Assembly (NCBI GenBank): GCA_964494735.1
Contig: CAZBSD010000008.1
Span: forward strand, 5,344-69,343
DNA length: 64,000 bases
Reading direction: 5' to 3'
Source: PHAA01 sp964494735
GTDB taxonomy: Bacteria > Bacillota > Syntrophomonadia > Syntrophomonadales > Syntrophomonadaceae
Made by a program: the position numbers and the translations under genes. The notes under the pieces were generated by a model. It was not told the DNA's origin. It saw only the letters and a list, made by a program, of their open reading frames with translations, and searched no databases. Each line of letters starts with the position of its first letter. Within the stretch, counting starts at the first letter, position 1. Below are positions 25,342 to 35,075 of the stretch, piece by piece.

Positions 25342-25368
25342 ATTCTATGTCGGCAGGTGGAGAAATGT
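25342..25368 (-). promoter_or_regulatory. Possible SigE-type promoter of spoVM
   Basis: On the minus strand ACATT (25368-25364), a 14-nt spacer and CATAGAAT (25349-25342) resemble the sigma-E -35/-10 pair, whose -10 is CATAxxAT. spoVM is sigma-E controlled in Bacillus. Confidence 0.5.
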
Positions 25369-25409
25369 TACCTTTATGAATATGATGGTCAAGCGGTTTT
25401 TATGACATC

Positions 25410-27476
25410 TCAGCGCCACTTCCACAGTTCAGCCGCCAGGCTGGTGCGAGATATAATAGAAAGATTGGGGATAGGGATGCTTTTGCGAAATACCTGACCG
25501 TACTGGCGTTCCACCAGCCGATTGTCCAGGACCACTACTGCACCGCGGTCGGTTTCGCTGCGGATAAGCCGCCCCACACCTTGTTTGAAGCGCAAAGCGG
25601 CGTCGGGCAGCATGAAGTGTTTAAAACTGCTCTGGTGCTGGGCCTGGTAATACTGCTCCCAGGCGCAGCAATAAGGATCGGAAGGCGAACGAAATGGCAA
25701 GCGCACGATAACCAGACAGCGCAGGACATCGCCGCGCAGATCGATCCCTTCCCAGAAGGTCTCCACCCCCATCAGGATTGAGTTGCCCGCATCCACGAAA
25801 TCATCCATAAGGGTGGCAAAATCCCCGTCTTGGTGCTGGACCAACAGATTCAATCCTTGCTGCTGGCAATAGGGCTTAAGGGCCAGAGAAGCCTCCTGCA
25901 GCTGTTGACGGGAGGTGAACAGCACCATGGTGCGGCCTCGTTGGGACGAGAAGATGGACGACAGAACCTCGACCACCGCGGGATTAAACGCCGGGCTGGC
26001 AGGAGCCGGCATATCATCCACTACGTAGAGGGCGGCCTGGCGCTGATAGTCGAAGGGTGAATGCTCCAGGTGAGTGGTCAGGCGGCCCTGATCAGCCACA
26101 GACTCCAGACCGGACCGGGAAATGAAATTATCGAAGTTGTCTTCCACCGCCAGAGTAGCTGATACCATCACCAGTGTCCTCAATCTGCCGTACAGGTCTG
26201 CAGCCAATTGTGCGCCGGTTTCAACTCCCCCCGCGCATAGGCCGGACGCCTGCCCCCGGGAAAATTCCACCCAGGTGACGACGGACGATCGGTTCATTTC
26301 TTCAATGATTATATGGAACAAGGTGTTGGCGCTATCCCTTAGAGCCAAGATGATTTCCACCAGCTCGTTGCTTTCACCCTCGCCCTCCAATTTCCGATTC
26401 ACCTCTTCCAGGCTCTGTATTAACCGGTCAAGGCCTGGATTCCAATCCCCGATGTAAATATCCAGGATGTCTGCCAGCCAGTCGTGGTCCTTGTCATCAG
26501 GAGTGAGGATGTGGTTGAAGCTGAAGGTCTGGTGCAGATCGAGTCCCTGTGTGATCCCATCGAATATTCTCCCGGTAGCCCCGACCAGTCCGCTGACCAG
26601 CTGTTCGCATTCGTCCAACTGCGGCCCCAGTTGCCGATATTGGCTGCGCAGGTGAGCCAGATGGCCCCTTTTACCACGTCGTTCGGGTAAGTGGAGCATC
26701 CCCAGCAGTCTCAGGAATTCGGCCTTGTTGAAATGAAAGGCGAGACGGTCAAAAGTCTCCTTGACGAAGGTATGGGCCTCATCAATAATCAAGGCCGAGT
26801 ATTCGGGCAGGATGTGGTTATCCACTACTGCATCGGACAACAACAGGGCGTGGTTGGTAACAATCAGGTCGGCCTTGGCCATGGACCTTATCATCTTCAA
26901 GCGGAAGCATTTATCGTGATATTGGCACTTTTCCCGTTGGCAGCTGTTTCGGTCGGCCATCACTACGTCCCAGTTCCGCATCAGGTCCAGGCTCAGGTCC
27001 AGCTCTTTGCGGTCGCCGCTGGCGGTGGCTTGAGCCCAGGGCATCATCTTTTGGAAGAAGTCGAGCTGGTTATCTTCCAGGCCCTTGCGGCCTGAAAGGA
27101 TGCGCTGGTATTTGTTCCAGCACAGGTAATTCTCTCGTCCCTTGGCTTCGACATATTTAAAATCGAAGTCCAGCGCTTGTTCCAACTGGGGCAGGTCGCG
27201 ATCGACAATCTGCTGCTGGAGCGCTTTGGTCTTGGTTGAGACCACTACTTTTTCTCCGCTCCGCTGGGCCCATAACAAAGCCGGGACCAGGTAGCCGTAC
27301 GTCTTCCCCACCCCTGTCCCAGCCTCTGCGGCCAGGAACAGCTCATCATGGAACGCTTCGGCAACTGCCCCGGCGAAACGCACCTGTTCCTCCCGGCAGA
27401 TATAATCCTCCAAAATCGCCGCCAGTTTTCCGTTGGGAGCGAAGACCCGCTCTACCCGCTGGTAAAATTCAATCAT
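25410..27476 (-). CDS. DinG-family ATP-dependent DNA helicase
   Basis: A 688-residue superfamily-2, XPD-like helicase. Walker A is EAGTGVGKTYGYLVPAL, the DEAH box is IIDEAHTFVKE, and a late motif is GVGRLIRSETDRGA. The iron-sulphur cluster cysteines are visible in YLCWNKYQ and CQREKCQYHDKC. It unwinds D-loops, R-loops or G4 DNA in related bacteria. ATG at 27476 is chosen: GAGAGG sits 8 nt upstream, and the gene then overlaps the end of the DUF3343 gene by 8 nt, so the two are coupled. Confidence 0.9.
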   Translation of the reverse strand: MIEFYQRVERVFAPNGKLAAILEDYICREEQVRFAGAVAEAFHDELFLAAEAGTGVGKTYGYLVPALLWAQRSGEKVVVSTKTKALQQQIVDRDLPQLEQALDFDFKYVEAKGRENYLCWNKYQRILSGRKGLEDNQLDFFQKMMPWAQATASGDRKELDLSLDLMRNWDVVMADRNSCQREKCQYHDKCFRLKMIRSMAKADLIVTNHALLLSDAVVDNHILPEYSALIIDEAHTFVKETFDRLAFHFNKAEFLRLLGMLHLPERRGKRGHLAHLRSQYRQLGPQLDECEQLVSGLVGATGRIFDGITQGLDLHQTFSFNHILTPDDKDHDWLADILDIYIGDWNPGLDRLIQSLEEVNRKLEGEGESNELVEIILALRDSANTLFHIIIEEMNRSSVVTWVEFSRGQASGLCAGGVETGAQLAADLYGRLRTLVMVSATLAVEDNFDNFISRSGLESVADQGRLTTHLEHSPFDYQRQAALYVVDDMPAPASPAFNPAVVEVLSSIFSSQRGRTMVLFTSRQQLQEASLALKPYCQQQGLNLLVQHQDGDFATLMDDFVDAGNSILMGVETFWEGIDLRGDVLRCLVIVRLPFRSPSDPYCCAWEQYYQAQHQSSFKHFMLPDAALRFKQGVGRLIRSETDRGAVVVLDNRLVERQYGQVFRKSIPIPNLSIISRTSLAAELWKWR

Positions 27477-27756
27477 GATCGAGCCTCTCCAAGCGGGATT
27501 GGCCGCTATGGGTATCGATGCGGTAGACACCTTCTATGTCCACCTTCTTGTCCAACAGGACCGAGCGGGTTATCCCCACATCCGGCAGGGTCACTTTGAC
27601 CGCCAAACCGCAGCTGGCAGAAATCTGCCGCGGGGTGGGTATGACCAGGAATTCAGCCCCAGCCTCTTTCAGAATCCGTTCCGCCTTCAGGGCTTGGGAG
27701 GTGGATCTGAAGACCAAGACCCCATATTCCTTTAAATTAAACAGTTCCTTGCCCAC
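27469..27756 (-). CDS. DUF3343 protein (putative Se/S carrier-like)
   Basis: A 95-residue protein from a GTG with AGGAG 5 nt upstream. The pattern YGVLVFRSTSQALKAERILK followed by VIPTPRQISASCGLAVK fits DUF3343, where the cysteine after the SASCG turn is proposed to carry sulphur or selenium. Coupled to the DinG-type helicase by an overlap. Role unproven. Confidence 0.85.
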   Translation of the reverse strand: MGKELFNLKEYGVLVFRSTSQALKAERILKEAGAEFLVIPTPRQISASCGLAVKVTLPDVGITRSVLLDKKVDIEGVYRIDTHSGQSRLERLDHD

Positions 27757-27910
27757 AATTTCTCCTGTGCCGATCAGGTCTGATCGGATTGGTAATTCAG
27801 ATCGCCAATTTTAGAAAAGGTAGATATTTCTGCCATTATTATGGCATCCACAATCTGTAATTAATAAAAGTCTTGAATGGAGCCAGACTAGTAAAAGGAG
27901 GTTGATATCT

Positions 27911-28459
27911 ATGGTGCGAGACGGGCGTATGGTATTGTTCCCGCTGCTGATTATGTCATTGTTCCTGGCGTCCTACTTCTTTTTCCGGGCTGCTTATCAA
28001 CCCGAAACCAAACCCCTGCCTCCCAGTGAACTGAACGAACCACCCGTCCTGCCCCCAGTGTCTGAATCACACTGGTATGTGAGATTCTCGGTGGACCACC
28101 AGAAGTCGACCTACTACACCGAACATCCCCAGGCACCGGCGTCGGCTTCAGCCCGGGGATATTTCCTGGGGTCAGGCGCGGTCCATCCCCTGCACCCGCT
28201 GAATCAGGGCGGCGAGGCCCGCCAGCCCATCATTCCTTTCGGCACCACCCTATTTCTGTCCAAGCCGGTCATGATCCAGGGCGACTGGTATGACACTCTG
28301 GAAGTAAACGATACCGGTGATGTCTATTACGGTCTGTGGCGCAAATATCCTTACTGGGTCGACGTTTATGCCGGAGCCACCAATTACTACACCCAGAAGG
28401 CAGCTTTGGAGAGCGGAGTCGATCTCATCGATTACCACTGGTATCAAGCCTGGAAATAG
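27911..28459 (+). CDS. Membrane-anchored protein with a 3D-like (double-psi beta-barrel) domain
   Basis: A 182-residue protein with an N-terminal signal anchor (MVLFPLLIMSLFLASYFFF), a proline-rich linker and a C-terminal domain with IPFGTTLFL, VNDTGD and WVDVYAG. These match the order of the G-T-x-hydrophobic, xDTG and IDVY elements of the 3D domain seen in YabE/YuiC/MltA-like wall hydrolases. ATG at 27911 is chosen, 9 nt after AGGAGG. A wall-lytic role is inferred. It converges on the small zinc protein gene. Confidence 0.65.
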   Translation: MVRDGRMVLFPLLIMSLFLASYFFFRAAYQPETKPLPPSELNEPPVLPPVSESHWYVRFSVDHQKSTYYTEHPQAPASASARGYFLGSGAVHPLHPLNQGGEARQPIIPFGTTLFLSKPVMIQGDWYDTLEVNDTGDVYYGLWRKYPYWVDVYAGATNYYTQKAALESGVDLIDYHWYQAWK

Positions 28460-28469
28460 CCTGCCCGCT

Positions 28470-28655
28470 TTAAGTGCTGGAGGGTTTGGGATGTTTTTTG
28501 TGATCGTCCGATTCATATCTGACCCGGTTGGCGCACAGGTCGCAGATATAGGTGCCTGGTTTGCTGGGATCCGACAACTTCTTGAAGTCTTTATTGTCTT
28601 CCTCCAATTGATAGACCTTGCCGCACAACATGCACTTGGCTTCTACCTGTTCCAT
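28470..28655 (-). CDS. YlaI-like (DUF2197) zinc-finger protein
   Basis: A 61-residue protein with two CxxC knuckles, CMLCGK and CDLCANR, spaced as in YlaI. The linker contains LSDPSKPGTYIC. Function unknown; widespread in Firmicutes. Lies 23 nt after the lipoprotein gene on the same strand. Confidence 0.8.
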   Translation of the reverse strand: MEQVEAKCMLCGKVYQLEEDNKDFKKLSDPSKPGTYICDLCANRVRYESDDHKKHPKPSST

Positions 28656-28678
28656 AATTGCATCTCCCTTTCCTCTGT

Positions 28679-29008
28679 TTAATCATTGGCAGCCGTTTCA
28701 TCCGGAAGCACCGTCATATACAGGACATTTTGATAATTAAAGGAACCGATGATATTGCGATCCTGATCATAAATGTAATTCGAAGACGGTCCCCCCGCAT
28801 ATACCTGCGCTTCGGAATCAATACCTAGGCTCTTGACATAACAAGAGGGGATCTCGGCCTGGTCAGTGAAATGGATCCGAACTCTAATCAAGGCTGTTTC
28901 ATCCTTCTTGGCCCCCGGCAGCAGGGAACGGTAATCATAACCGCAGCCGGCAGCACCAATGGTCATCACTAACAACATAACGACCAGGGCCATTTTCATT
29001 TTTCTCAT
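28679..29008 (-). CDS. Small lipoprotein, unknown
   Basis: A 109-residue protein whose signal peptide ends in the lipobox IGAAGC. The mature part contains IRVRIHFTDQAEIPSCYVK and a short beta-rich C-terminus. ATG at 29008 is chosen, with AGGAGG 8 nt upstream. Its ATGA overlaps the stop of the Lon-like protease gene, so the two are translated in tandem. No family recognised. Confidence 0.75.
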   Translation of the reverse strand: MRKMKMALVVMLLVMTIGAAGCGYDYRSLLPGAKKDETALIRVRIHFTDQAEIPSCYVKSLGIDSEAQVYAGGPSSNYIYDQDRNIIGSFNYQNVLYMTVLPDETAAND

Positions 29009-31464
29009 GGTGATGACCTCCTGGCTCTTCTTCTGGGTCCCCCCAGGGATCCATGAGCTGGCTGGATAGTTCCCGCCCAACGGGAGGCTCCCCGCGTGCC
29101 CCACTCATTGAGCTGGCGGTTGACCCGGTAGTGAAGGCTGTCCGCCGGAAATTCTCCGTTCTCCTTTCTTTCTCCGGCAGCGATGCCGGTCAGGATCTCC
29201 AGTCCCTCATTCACGTGCCGCACCGCCCAGATATTGAACTTCCGGGCTCGGACCGCAGCGATAACGTCCTCGTCCAGCATCAGATTGCGGACATTCTGCC
29301 AGGGGATGATTACTCCCTGCTGGCCGTCCAAACCACGTTTTTGGCACACCCGGAAAAATCCTTCAATTTTATAATTGACGCCGCCCACCGGCTGTATCTC
29401 TCCGTTCTGGTTGACTGAGCCAGTGACCGCGATGCTTTGGCTCAGGGGTACATCAGCCAGGCTGGAGAGAAGCGCATATAGTTCCGCACTGGAGGCACTG
29501 TCACCTTCTATCCCGGCATAACTCTGTTCAATGGTGAGGCTGGCGGATAGGGAGAGGGGCTTGTCCTGGGCATACTGCGCCCCCAGGTAGCCATTCAAGG
29601 TAAGTACCCCCTTGCTGTGGATGCTGCCGCTGAGATGAATCTCCCTTTCGATGTTGACCAGACCTTTCTCGCCCATAAAGGTTTTGGCGGTAATACGAAC
29701 CGGTTTACCGAATTGGTGGTCCCCTACCTGGTAAACCGCCAGTCCGTTCAATTGCCCCACCTTGGCACCGTAGACATCGATCATGATGGTACCTTGTTCG
29801 ATGTACTCCTGCAATCTCTCTTCGATCATCGCGGAGCGGTCCCGTTTTTCAGCGATAGCCCGACGCACGTGGCGGCGATCCACCATTTCCTCCCTATCAT
29901 AGCCGGCCCAGCAGTTGGCTTCATAGATGATCTCCACCAGTTTGTTGAACAAGGTACTCAGTTTATCCTGGTCGTCGGCCATACGGCTGCCGTAGTCTAC
30001 CACCTGGGCTACCGCCCCGGGCCTGAAATGGCGCAGCTTTTTGTTGGTGCAGACCGAGCTTATGAAACGGGCGTAGTCTCTGGTGTTGGCCGGGGTACGG
30101 TCCATATCGATATCAAAATCAGCTTTGATCTTAAAGAGCTTCTGGAACTCTTCGTCATATTGATAGAGAAGATAATAATACTGGGGATCGCCGATCAATA
30201 TGACCTTGAGATCGATGGGGATGGCTTCAGGTTCCAGGGTCTCGGCGTTACCCAGGCCGAAGGTCTTGCTCAGACTCTCCACCACGATCTCATTATTTTT
30301 TAGAACGCGTTTGAGCTTATCCCAGACGTAGAAATTCTTGATAATATCATAGACGTTCATGACCAGGTAACCGCCGTTGGCTTTGTGGATGGAACCGGCT
30401 CTGATCCTGGAAAAATCGGTGGTCAATACCCCAAATTCGCTCTCGAATTCGATCTGCCCAAACAGACTGGTATAACTGGGATTGGTCTCGTAAATGACCG
30501 GGGCGTTTTGCAGGGCGGCGTTGTCGACTATCAGGTTCACCTGGTATCTTCTCAGCAATGCCCTTTTGTCCATGCGCCGCAGCAGGTTCATGGGGGAATC
30601 GTCGTCGCTGGACTTGAATAACTCCAAATTATCCAGGATATCCGCCTGCACATCAGCCAGGTATTGCATCACCTCCGGCAACTGGGCATACTTCTGTTCC
30701 GTAGCGGCAAAGCCGGGTGACGCTACCTGCCGGGCGGTGTCCAACTCCAACTCTCTCAGTTTTTCCTTCAGTTCTTTATCCAAATCCCGGTATTGGCGGA
30801 AGGAGTCGTTGATGCGATCCTGGACCGCAGCGCTTTTCTTCATCAGTTCAGCCCGTTCGTCATCGGGAAGGGCCAGGAATTCGTCCTGGTTCATATGGGT
30901 CCCGTCCTCTTTTAAAGGTATACTGTTGACGCCGGACTGGGTGCGCTGGATGGTAAATCCAAAGACGCGGGCCTCGGCTTCCAAACGGACATAGAGCAGA
31001 TTGCCCTCTTCCACGAATTTGTTGACCAGGGCCGCTTTTTGCAGTTCGAAGGTCTCATTCTCAAAAGCCTTGCCTATATTCTTGGCGAAATCGTCCATGG
31101 CGGTGGCTACGTCCTGGCGGAACCGCTGGCCCCAGCCGGCCGGCAGACTCAACGCAATCGGGCATTCATGCTCTTTGAAATTGTTCACGTAACACCAATC
31201 ATTCGGCACCGGCTCGGCACTGGCCTTTTTGTTGAGCATCTCCCTGGCCAGGGTGGTCTTGCCGGTGCCAAAATACCCGGCCAGATAAACATTGTAGCCT
31301 TCGTTCTTGATGTCCATGGCAAACCCCAGGGACCGCACGGCCCGCTCCTGGCCGATGATACCCTGCAAGGGATCTATATCTGCGGTGCTGGTGAACCTGA
31401 AAGTTGACGGTTGACAGGTTCTGGCCAGGTCTCTGGGTTTAAGTCTGAATTGATTGATATCCAA
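29005..31464 (-). CDS. Lon-like ATP-dependent protease (AAA_32 + Lon_C)
   Basis: An 819-residue protein with an N-terminal ATPase (Walker A GYFGTGKTT near residue 65) and a C-terminal S16 protease. The catalytic serine is in EGDSASSAELY and the lysine in GGVNYKIEGFF, both in place. It lacks the classical Lon N domain and has an arginine-rich tail (PRRRARRSSP) beyond the usual end. The start is a TTG with GGAGG 9 nt upstream. Function: protein quality control, substrates unknown. Confidence 0.88.
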   Translation of the reverse strand: MDINQFRLKPRDLARTCQPSTFRFTSTADIDPLQGIIGQERAVRSLGFAMDIKNEGYNVYLAGYFGTGKTTLAREMLNKKASAEPVPNDWCYVNNFKEHECPIALSLPAGWGQRFRQDVATAMDDFAKNIGKAFENETFELQKAALVNKFVEEGNLLYVRLEAEARVFGFTIQRTQSGVNSIPLKEDGTHMNQDEFLALPDDERAELMKKSAAVQDRINDSFRQYRDLDKELKEKLRELELDTARQVASPGFAATEQKYAQLPEVMQYLADVQADILDNLELFKSSDDDSPMNLLRRMDKRALLRRYQVNLIVDNAALQNAPVIYETNPSYTSLFGQIEFESEFGVLTTDFSRIRAGSIHKANGGYLVMNVYDIIKNFYVWDKLKRVLKNNEIVVESLSKTFGLGNAETLEPEAIPIDLKVILIGDPQYYYLLYQYDEEFQKLFKIKADFDIDMDRTPANTRDYARFISSVCTNKKLRHFRPGAVAQVVDYGSRMADDQDKLSTLFNKLVEIIYEANCWAGYDREEMVDRRHVRRAIAEKRDRSAMIEERLQEYIEQGTIMIDVYGAKVGQLNGLAVYQVGDHQFGKPVRITAKTFMGEKGLVNIEREIHLSGSIHSKGVLTLNGYLGAQYAQDKPLSLSASLTIEQSYAGIEGDSASSAELYALLSSLADVPLSQSIAVTGSVNQNGEIQPVGGVNYKIEGFFRVCQKRGLDGQQGVIIPWQNVRNLMLDEDVIAAVRARKFNIWAVRHVNEGLEILTGIAAGERKENGEFPADSLHYRVNRQLNEWGTRGASRWAGTIQPAHGSLGGPRRRARRSSP

Positions 31465-31504
31465 GCTGCGGCACCTCCAGGTCTTTATTGATTGACTGGC
31501 TCAT

Positions 31505-32338
31505 CTATTGGAACAGGAACTTCATGCCCGTTTCACCCTTTACGACCTTGGAGCCCAGTTCGTTAAACAGTCTGGCGGCGGCACGGAAACCGGTGCAGTG
31601 GGCCACAACCAGGCGGTCAATGTCTAGCCGCCGCAGGGTTTGTATGGTCTGATCGATGCGGCTCTCGGTGGCGTTCATCAGGTGAGTGCCACCGACATAA
31701 GCCAGAATCTTGGACTTGCCGGTGATCTTCTGGGCTTGTCTGATAATGTTTAAAAACCCGGCATGGGCGCAGCCGCTTATTACCAGCAGACCGTCGGGCA
31801 GATCCACCACTAGTGCCATATCGTCTTCCAGATGATCGGGTTGGATTTGACCGTTTACCTCTACCTTGAAATCACCGCCCACATCCTCAAAATCATGATA
31901 TCGCGGTATCTCACCGCTGATATAGACCCCGGGCCACATCTCCCACCACTGATCATGGAAAACGAAATTCGCGCCGGCTTTCTCCAGCTCGGTTGAGGTG
32001 AAGGGGGTGCCGATTTGCTTAAACCCTCCCTTATCCAGAGGCAGCATGCGGGGTAGGAACAACCGGGGATGAGCCAATATCCGTTTGGGGCCATACAGTT
32101 TGAGCAGAGGCAGCAGGGCCCCGGTATGGTCGAAATGCCCATGGCTTATGACCACATCCTCGATTTCAGCCAGATTTATTCCCAGTACCTGGCTGTTGTG
32201 AAACAAGGCTTGTTCACTGCCGGTGTCGAATAACAAGTGTCGGCCGTCGATTTCGAGCCAACAAGCAAATCCGTACTCCCCCATCAACCCCGGGGTGGGG
32301 GTGGTATTCTCAACCAGGATGGTTACCTTCACCTGCAT
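31505..32338 (-). CDS. MBL-fold metallo-hydrolase
   Basis: A 277-residue metallo-beta-lactamase-fold enzyme. The metal site is SHGHFDHTG with later ISGCAHAGFLN and VVAHCTGF. The layout is like archaeal and bacterial proteins annotated as related to the RFAP/dihydropteroate-linked MBL group. Substrate unknown. It is the same direction as, but separate from, the HD-GYP gene (166-nt gap with no clear terminator). Confidence 0.88.
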   Translation of the reverse strand: MQVKVTILVENTTPTPGLMGEYGFACWLEIDGRHLLFDTGSEQALFHNSQVLGINLAEIEDVVISHGHFDHTGALLPLLKLYGPKRILAHPRLFLPRMLPLDKGGFKQIGTPFTSTELEKAGANFVFHDQWWEMWPGVYISGEIPRYHDFEDVGGDFKVEVNGQIQPDHLEDDMALVVDLPDGLLVISGCAHAGFLNIIRQAQKITGKSKILAYVGGTHLMNATESRIDQTIQTLRRLDIDRLVVAHCTGFRAAARLFNELGSKVVKGETGMKFLFQ

Positions 32339-32504
32339 TATTCACATCCCTTTCATTGATTCAATTATTAGTTATTTATTTCGGCAACTCCTGCCGAGCT
32401 CCTCTTTTCGACCCGTAGTCCCGAACAATAAAAAAAGATTAGCGGCCGGGGCAAGAAATTATCCCGTACCGCTCTCTTCTGGTATGTCAGTGCTTGTCCT
32501 GTAT

Positions 32505-35075
32505 CTAGCTCACTACCTTGATGTTCTGCTGACTGTCAACCTTTATGACTCCCTCCTTGACCAGCTTGACGAAGATGTTGGCCAGCAGCGGATCAAACTG
32601 GGTGCCTATGTTGTTCTCGATCTCCGTCAGAGCGGCAGTAACACTCAGGCCCTTGCGATAAGGCCGGTTGGAGGTCATGGCATCAAAAGCGTCAGCGATG
32701 GCCAGGCATCGGGCTGCCAACGGGATATTTTCGCAGCGCAAGCCGCGCGGATAGCCCTTCCCGTCCCATCGTTCATGGTGGCCGATAACGGCTGGGATCA
32801 CATGGTTCATGGAGGGAAGATGTTTGATGATGGTTATGGACATCTCTACATGCTGCTTGACTATATCAAACTCTTCGTTGGTAAGGCGCCCGGTCTTGGT
32901 GAGTATGTGTTCCGGTATGCCAATCTTGCCGATGTCGTGCAGCAAACCTGCCTCCTGGATGAGCTCCACATGTGATTTATCCAGGGAAAGTTTGCTGGCC
33001 AGGACGGTGGCGTACTCGGCTACCTTCTGGGAATGACCGAATGTATAATGATCCTTGGCGTCGATGGCCGCTGTAAGCGCATATATGGTGGCGGCAAAAT
33101 TCGGTTTCATGGCGCCGTTGTGAGTTATGTCACCCATAGCCGCCGTTTCGCCGAGCCTGATTTCGGGGGTGTAGATGACAGTCTTATTCTTGCCGGAATT
33201 TTTTGCGGTATACATGGCTATATCTGACCGTTTCAAAAGTTCTTCAGTAGTAGGGGCCGCATATGGGTAAGTACAGACTCCTATGCTGGCGGTCAGGAAG
33301 CGTTGGGTCACATCATTCATGCTGAAGAAGGTCTTTTCGATATCCATCCGGATTTTCTCGGCCAGGTCATAAGCCATCTTGGTACCACAGCGGGGCAGCA
33401 GCACCGTAAATTCCTCTCCGCCGTAACGGCAGACGATACCCTTCTGGCCCACATTGCGCATAAGAATGGAGGCCACTGTCTCCAGCGCGTTGTCGCCTTC
33501 CACGTGGCCGTAAAGGTCGTTGAAGAGCTTAAACAGGTCCAGGTCGATCATCAGCAGCGACAATTCCCCCGATCCGAGTTTTTCCACTTCCTCACTTAAG
33601 GCTCGGTGAAAATAGCGGTGATTGTGCAGCTTGGTCAGGCTGTCGGTCATTGCCTCGGTTTGGGAGCGGTTAAAAAGGCGGGCATTATCCAGGGCAACTC
33701 CCGTGGAAGCGCCCAAATAGGTCAATAAATCCAAATCATCCATGCTATATGCTGAATTATCATGCTTGCGGGTTAGCATCATCATGCCTATCAATTCGGA
33801 GCGACTCTTGATGGGGATTGTCACCTCGACCCCTAATTCATTCAGGGTGCGTTTTTCCTTGTCCCACATGGACTTAAAGAAAGGCAGAGACTGCAGCTCA
33901 CTTCGTGACAAACTGGGATGGTCAGCTTCAAACCACAGCACAATAGGATTGTCGGCGGGGATATTTATATCTGGCCTAAATATCTGAGCAGAGCTGTGAA
34001 ATATCTGATAGCTGTCCTTCTCCTCATCCTTCATCAACAACAGTACGCTGTTGGTTCTTATTGCCTGTTGCACCGATTCGATCAACAGGTCGGCGATGTT
34101 GTGCAGGTCCAGATTATTGGAGATGATCAGGCTAAAATTGCGCAAAGCTTGGCGGCGCATATATTCGGCCCGTGAAAATATTCGGTCAACAAAAGTACCG
34201 GTGAGTTTGTATAGTGGTTGGAATATAAAAGCCACAGCTAATGCACTCAATGCCGAAAAGTAAATAAATCCATCACCATAAAACTGGTTAGCATTATGCT
34301 GTATGTAAATTACCACGTAGACGTATGCGACCGTAATCATCAAAGCGAAAATAGAATATGCTATTCCTCGCGAGATTATGAAACGGAGTTCTAACATACG
34401 GTACTTGTATATGGATATGGTCATTAAAATAGCATTTATGAGGCAGGCCAAGACCGCAACAGGATATTTATGAAGGGCTAGTGAGTTTATAAGCGTTCCC
34501 ACGAACATAATCGAAATGCCGATTATTATTAATCCAATCTGGTCGTACAAGATGTTTCCACTCTTAACGCTCTTCCATGCTTTCACGATTATAACTAGAA
34601 TCATGATGAACATTAGTGAAAACAACACGGATGCTATCGGCCCTATTGTATAGACGAATTCCACCCCTGTAAAAATGCGTCCGAAAATTGCTATATCATA
34701 TTTCATCACTACTGAGTCAATTATCACATAACCGAGAAGATCAATGATTATCGATCCAGCTGCTATCAAGCCCCAAAAAGTTAGGCTATAAATGTTGGTG
34801 GTTCCAGTATAAACCGCTACGAAAAGATAGATTAAGAAAGGAGTAGCCAGCATACCGACAATCATTATCCGATGCCAGAATAATACTCCTGGAAAAAACT
34901 CCATCTGCATGAGTATTGCCGGAGCAGTCCACACCACAAGACCGACCAATACCGCAATGAAATTTCTTATATGAGTATCTTTTTTGGACAAAGAAAAGAT
35001 CAGCAGCAATAGGCAATAGCTCAATAATGCCACTGTTGGTATAACGGAAGAAACCAGTTCTAGAAGGGGCATCAA
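32505..35075 (-). CDS. 7TM-GAF-GGDEF-HD-GYP cyclic-di-GMP signalling protein
   Basis: An 856-residue protein. Residues 1-290 form about eight to nine membrane helices, like the N-terminal 7TM histidine-kinase sensor. A GAF domain follows (about 315-470), then a GGDEF domain with GGEEF at 552-556 and no RxxD inhibitory site at the usual place, and an HD-GYP domain with H713-D714 and HHERWDGKGYP (766-776). Both a cyclase and a phosphodiesterase motif are intact. The ATG overlaps the stop of the GH3-like gene (ATGA), so the two are coupled. The membrane part is AT-rich compared with its surroundings. Confidence 0.93.
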   Translation of the reverse strand: MMPLLELVSSVIPTVALLSYCLLLLIFSLSKKDTHIRNFIAVLVGLVVWTAPAILMQMEFFPGVLFWHRIMIVGMLATPFLIYLFVAVYTGTTNIYSLTFWGLIAAGSIIIDLLGYVIIDSVVMKYDIAIFGRIFTGVEFVYTIGPIASVLFSLMFIMILVIIVKAWKSVKSGNILYDQIGLIIIGISIMFVGTLINSLALHKYPVAVLACLINAILMTISIYKYRMLELRFIISRGIAYSIFALMITVAYVYVVIYIQHNANQFYGDGFIYFSALSALAVAFIFQPLYKLTGTFVDRIFSRAEYMRRQALRNFSLIISNNLDLHNIADLLIESVQQAIRTNSVLLLMKDEEKDSYQIFHSSAQIFRPDINIPADNPIVLWFEADHPSLSRSELQSLPFFKSMWDKEKRTLNELGVEVTIPIKSRSELIGMMMLTRKHDNSAYSMDDLDLLTYLGASTGVALDNARLFNRSQTEAMTDSLTKLHNHRYFHRALSEEVEKLGSGELSLLMIDLDLFKLFNDLYGHVEGDNALETVASILMRNVGQKGIVCRYGGEEFTVLLPRCGTKMAYDLAEKIRMDIEKTFFSMNDVTQRFLTASIGVCTYPYAAPTTEELLKRSDIAMYTAKNSGKNKTVIYTPEIRLGETAAMGDITHNGAMKPNFAATIYALTAAIDAKDHYTFGHSQKVAEYATVLASKLSLDKSHVELIQEAGLLHDIGKIGIPEHILTKTGRLTNEEFDIVKQHVEMSITIIKHLPSMNHVIPAVIGHHERWDGKGYPRGLRCENIPLAARCLAIADAFDAMTSNRPYRKGLSVTAALTEIENNIGTQFDPLLANIFVKLVKEGVIKVDSQQNIKVVS

